Shown here piece by piece: positions 60,201-64,000 of a DNA stretch of 64,000 bases; positions within the stretch are counted from its first letter, which is position 1; each line of letters begins with the position of its first letter. The DNA is from Neodontobutis hainanensis (Eukaryota > Chordata > Actinopteri > Gobiiformes > Odontobutidae): positions 15,314,001 through 15,378,000 of the forward strand of contig JALDNG010000015.1 in the NCBI GenBank assembly GCA_024349245.1, given 5' to 3'. Under the pieces are notes generated by a model. It did not search any database. It was not told the DNA's origin and saw nothing but the letters and a program-made list of their open reading frames with translations. The position numbers were made by a program, and so were the translations under genes.

Positions 60201-61829
60201 AGCAGAAGAGGAAAGACCGGTAGAAAAGAGTGAAGAGAAGAAAAAGACTGAGGAAATAGTTTGGCCAGACCCTACTAAACGTATCAGACCACCGGTCCGA
60301 ACAGCTGTCGTGCTCCCTGAAGGTGTGACTTGTCAAGAAGGATGTCAGTGCTTTTGCTCATCTCAGGATCCTGACCCAGCTTTAGTCAAAAAACTGTTGG
60401 TAACCTAAAAATGTTGATTTAACTCTTAATCTTTGACAGAATACTGAATATGATTGTGCTCTTGATTATGTTTTTTGCAAGGGAAAGCTTCGGTGAAGAC
60501 ATAGACGATGGCGATTCTTCCACAACCCTCTGCAATGTAATGGCTCTAATGGATAAAATGGAGATGGACGAGGTACAGTCGTAATGCTGTTTGTGTGTTT
60601 TCCTCTCATTTGTTGTGTTGTAATCTGCTTCTGGCTGCAGTGCTGGCTTTACTGACCTGCTCACATCAGCACTGAGCTGATATAATTATATTTAATTACT
60701 GCTTTCAGATCTGCAATGGCTTGGCTCTGGTCCGTGATGTCTCCATTGTGATGAATTGTGTGGTCCAGCATGCTGCAACTGCCCCCTGTCACCGGTATAA
60801 ATGATTTTTCATCTACATTTACACATTTTTTGTCAGCAGTGTGTGTTTCGTTATCTGTTGCCGTCAAACTGGATATAAACAGGTTTACACATAAATTATT
60901 TGCAATAATTTGCCCAAGAATATTAATTTTGATCTTGCTTTGCTGCAAACTATGCATACTTTCTTCTTTCTTTTAGGGTTTTGATTGTTTTTCTTGGTGA
61001 TGATATGGTGAGGAGTCACATGACAGATGATGGGTAATTACCATTATAAATTGTATTTCAATAAACTAATCTGTAAACAAATATTTAAAGTGTATACAAT
61101 TGTGAATAGTGTTGATGGTCTCCTTTTCTATTTCTAGAAAAACGATGTTGGTGCAATTCAGCAGCAGGGACTTTGAGTCACAGAGGACCAAATATTACAT
61201 CCCTGTGCCTCTAAAGAAGGTGCTGTTTATTAATATAATAACATTTTATTTTCTGTTATGACCAATACAAAACCTAAACTTTTCACAGGGCTGCAGTGAT
61301 ATGTCTGGGTTCATTCAGGCAGTACTTAGCCTTCTTCTTCCTCTGGGATACCAGTACAATCCCAGTCTGGTTCTGCTGGCGCGTTTGCCAGATTGTGGCG
61401 TTTCTAAAATTGTGTGGCAACAACTAACAGGGCTTCTGCAGGGTCTGGCACAGGGACACACTCTTGTACTTATGCAGGTAAATATACAACTGTCCTCAGA
61501 TTATATGCACGTATTTGCAAAAGTGTAACATACTGGTCTCGTCTCAGGAAAGTGAGAAGGCAAGTGTAGCCCCCACAGTCTCTTCTCTCCTTGGGAATCC
61601 TGCCCCAGCTCTTGGGCAGATTCACGCTCCAAATGCAGAAGATGTAGAGGCTGTGGAGAAACTGAGACACAGGCTGCAGTGTGAATGGAAACTACTGCAA
61701 ACCACGAGTGAGACTTGTTGAATCTTTTTATTAACATGAATGCTTTGTATACAACTATTACTCATTCATTCATGCTCTTGCTTTTCTTGTCTTCAAACAG
61801 ATCCAGAAAGTAGATGTGATGACGGTTGA
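57276..61829 (+). CDS. hdac10: HDAC10, polyamine deacetylase (class IIb)
   Basis: HDAC10 is a cytosolic Zn-dependent N8-acetylspermidine deacetylase. Twenty exons give 673 residues: 57276-57340, 57796-57930, 58029-58125, 58219-58316, 58582-58686, 58776-58844, 58925-59051, 59135-59200, 59276-59335, 59405-59494, 59828-59934, 60020-60087, 60155-60395 (end uncertain), 60482-60572, 60709-60794, 60977-61033, 61138-61219, 61289-61477, 61548-61707 and 61801-61829. Residues match zebrafish HDAC10 numbering: H136/H137 (RPPGHH), D174/H176 (DWDVHHG), D267, gatekeeper E274 (DPEG) and Y307 (EGGYN). The N-terminal active-site motif is PACK (residues 23-26), where family members have P(E/A)CE. Exons 15-19 encode the degenerate second deacetylase domain typical of HDAC10. 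AATAAA occurs at 61944. Confidence 0.95.
59566..59820. mobile_element. TIR-bearing MITE in hdac10 intron 10
   Basis: The left end reads CAGTGGTAGAAAATGTTTTT after a TA dinucleotide. The right end, reverse-complemented, reads ATAGTGGTAGAAAAAAAAAT. Twelve terminal bases (AGTGGTAGAAAA) match as inverted repeats around about 255 bp of AT-rich, non-coding sequence. This is a small non-autonomous DNA transposon. The flanking TA suggests Tc1/mariner, but the superfamily is uncertain. It ends seven bases before hdac10 exon 11. Confidence 0.72.
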
Positions 61830-62388
61830 CACGGAGAGTTTTAAATTCAAGAAAATCCTAACGCACTAACATAATAGCATATTATCTTAGTGTTCATATG
61901 AAAGCTCATGTGTAATTTTGTGTCATGTCATGTTTGGAAAAAAAATAAAAAAATGTTAATTCCACACTTGACTGATGGTTTTAAATAATGTGCTAAGTTA
62001 CATTGAATAGGAAAGTCCTGTTTATGCTTGATTGTTGAAACCATGAGTAAGTAAGCTGTTGCAGGGTCTGTGAAAAAAATATGTTAGTTCATAAAACATG
62101 TTCATGTGTTATGTTCATTTGGATATACCTTTTCAAAAATGTAAACGTAGATGCTATTTTTGGAAGCCTCTAGATGGCGCTGTGAGATGCATAGTCACTG
62201 AGTAAAAGCAGATGAAGCTTGTCTCACGTGTAAGTCATTCTTGACTCACTATTGATGCCATAAGCAGCGCCTCTGTCCCAAATCCTGACATGCGTCTGCG
62301 TCTTTGAGGAGTGACACCGGCGTTTAAAGAAGAGTGAGCCTTCACCCAGATCAAATACCCAAAGACACGGGATAGAAACACCAAATCT

Positions 62389-62497
62389 ATGATGTCTGTG
62401 AGTGCGAGCACATCGTCCACCGCAAAGATTAAAAAAGACGAGTCTTTTCTGGGCAAATTAGGAGGGACTCTTGCGCGGAAGAAAAAGTCCAAAGAGG
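62389..62497 (+). CDS. parvb: Parvin first coding exon, probably beta-parvin (partial gene)
   Basis: ATG at 62389 (a second ATG follows directly) opens MMSVSASTSSTAKIKKDESF and then LGKLGGTLARKKKSKE, ending G|GTAAGT in phase 1. Human beta-parvin has KKDESFLGKLGGTLARKRR near its N-terminus, and alpha-parvin has KKDDSFLGKLGGTLARRKK. Position next to hdac10 and the DES triplet favour parvb. Parvins are actin-binding, ILK-associated focal-adhesion adaptors; their two calponin-homology domains would be encoded beyond the window. Only the N-terminal tail is visible here. Confidence 0.87.
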
Positions 62498-64000
62498 GTA
62501 AGTCATTTGTAAAATTCTTGTTGTTTTAGTCGTCAAAGCCACCGGCTGTTTCCCTTGTGCTTCTGTCCATGGTGCTGCAATCACATGATATGCCTTTAAA
62601 ATATTCGCCTCTGGGTCATCAGCACTGGCAGCTGTATTACACTCAGAGATCTTCATAGATTGAATGTTTCATTGTTGCTCCATTGCGTCTAGAGTGGGTT
62701 TAAAGAGCCATAAACAACATAAAAGAAAGCAACAAGAGAGACAAAGCCTCACAGCAGCTCCACATTCATTTATCGTGAGGCGACACATATAAATAGATAC
62801 AGCTTCAGTGACCTGTGGCAGGAATGCAAGGTTACAAACAATAAAGGTTTTAATAGGATTGATAAGCTTTACTTTGTTTTTGGATCACATAAGACATTTA
62901 AGCTTATTGTGACAATGCAGTTTTGAGTTCTTGGTCAAACTATTATTTTTTTGTACCAGCAGCAAATTTCCCCACCCCAGTAGAGGACAGGGCAAAACAG
63001 ACAGCTGCAAAGTTTAACGCCTGACTGCCTGTGTGCTGTCAACCATGTGTTTGTGAGTTCTATTAAAGCCAGACCACTTAGGAGCCTCATTAAATACCAT
63101 ACATGACAGGGTTTTCCACATATTTTCAGAGAAATTGTTTAGATGATTTATTTGGAAACATTATTTTTAATGCTTCCACAACTGTTTTGTAAGTGTAGTT
63201 TTTTTATTATTATATGCAGTGTATATATATATATATGTTTTGTTTTTTGTTTTTTCAAGCTGACTAACCCTGGAATAAATAGCCTCTGTGGCGGAGTCCA
63301 CTAATGGAAATAATTTGCTTTCTGCTTGAATTTGCCACAGTGCAGGGATTTAATACATTTTTTTTTGTTTGTTTATGTTCACACTTTCTAAGTCCTACAG
63401 TAGGTTTTGCAGAATAAAGCTGAAAGGTTCACTTAGAAAGCAAACACCTTGAATAACATCAAAAGGAGGACATCCATTAGCTGAATTCAGCAATTCTAGG
63501 GTCCAGGCTTCATATGAGCATTAGTTTTAAGTTTATTAGTCTCTGACCTTTACTTTTGTATTTTTTAAAGATTATTTCCCTAGTCATTAATAATTCTCAA
63601 AGGCCCTCTGTACATTGGCTAACATTATTGCCTTACAGTAAAATTGAATATAGGTCAGTTTACTTTTGTGAGTAAGGGAACCCAACCACAATGCCTGTTT
63701 TTGTAATAGTTCATGGAAGTGCAGTGCCCCATGTGGTCAAAGTGAACAAATTTATTCCACTTGTATAAAAAATACTGCCCTTATTTAAAAAGAAAGACAT
63801 GTATGATCTACATAATGTTTTTGTTGTGTGGTTTATGTCATGTCTGGTTGTCGTGCAGTATTTTCACACTGGAAACATACTTGACATTATACTGAATAAG
63901 CAGCCTACATGTAATCGGACATTTCAGTTTTGAAACAGTTTATGACTTGGCAACTGCACAAACATGATATAGTACTGTATGCAATTTTAATATATTATTT
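62498..64000. other. Start of parvin intron 1: no further exon seen
   Basis: AT-rich intronic sequence with a short (TA)n at about 63220-63236 and T-rich runs. No second parvin exon (VSELQEEG-type continuation) was found before the window ends, so intron 1 is longer than 1.5 kb. Confidence 0.7.

Overview
This is vertebrate nuclear DNA, almost certainly from a teleost fish. Genes are split by GT-AG introns, the non-coding DNA is AT-rich with CA/GT microsatellites, a tRNA gene is present, and there are remnants of fish-type LINE, tRNA-derived SINE and small TIR elements. The proteins resemble zebrafish and human orthologues; HDAC10 matches zebrafish HDAC10 numbering at every catalytic residue. 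The species cannot be named from the window. All exon models below were built by hand from splice sites, reading phase and remembered family sequences; no alignment or RNA data were available.

Layout: adck2 (+, 523-3333, 8 coding exons) is tail-to-tail with srpk2 (-, 5869-45482), an SR-protein kinase gene covering about 40 kb, including a 28-kb first intron. A tRNA-Thr(AGT) gene (-, 46137-46210) lies between the divergent srpk2 and pus7 promoters. pus7 (+, 47226-51721, 15 coding exons) is tail-to-tail with a secreted ENDOD1-like nuclease-family gene (-, 52143-53116). Then come an apelin-receptor-like GPCR (+, 55020-56387), hdac10 (+, 57276-61829, 20 exons) and the first coding exon of a parvin gene, probably parvb (+, 62389-62497), whose remainder lies beyond the window. 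The srpk2-pus7 adjacency matches human 7q22, and hdac10 with parvb matches human 22q13, so the window joins two blocks that are separate in human.

The genes are not one pathway: mitochondrial lipid/coenzyme Q biology (ADCK2), splicing-factor phosphorylation (SRPK2), RNA pseudouridylation (PUS7), a secreted nuclease-fold protein, peptide-receptor signalling, polyamine deacetylation (HDAC10) and integrin adhesion (parvin).

Most notable observations: srpk2 has two adjacent 93-nt exons with the same phase that encode alternative versions of the same kinase C-lobe block, one like human SRPK2 and one like human SRPK1. The GPCR carries a 192-nt in-frame insert in intracellular loop 1 with GT...AG ends. 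HDAC10 has PACK instead of the P(E/A)CE polyamine-specificity motif. srpk2 has two alternative first coding exons. A (GT)n tract sits directly before the 3' splice site of in-frame pus7 exon 3. A TIR-type MITE supplies the polypyrimidine tract of hdac10 exon 11.
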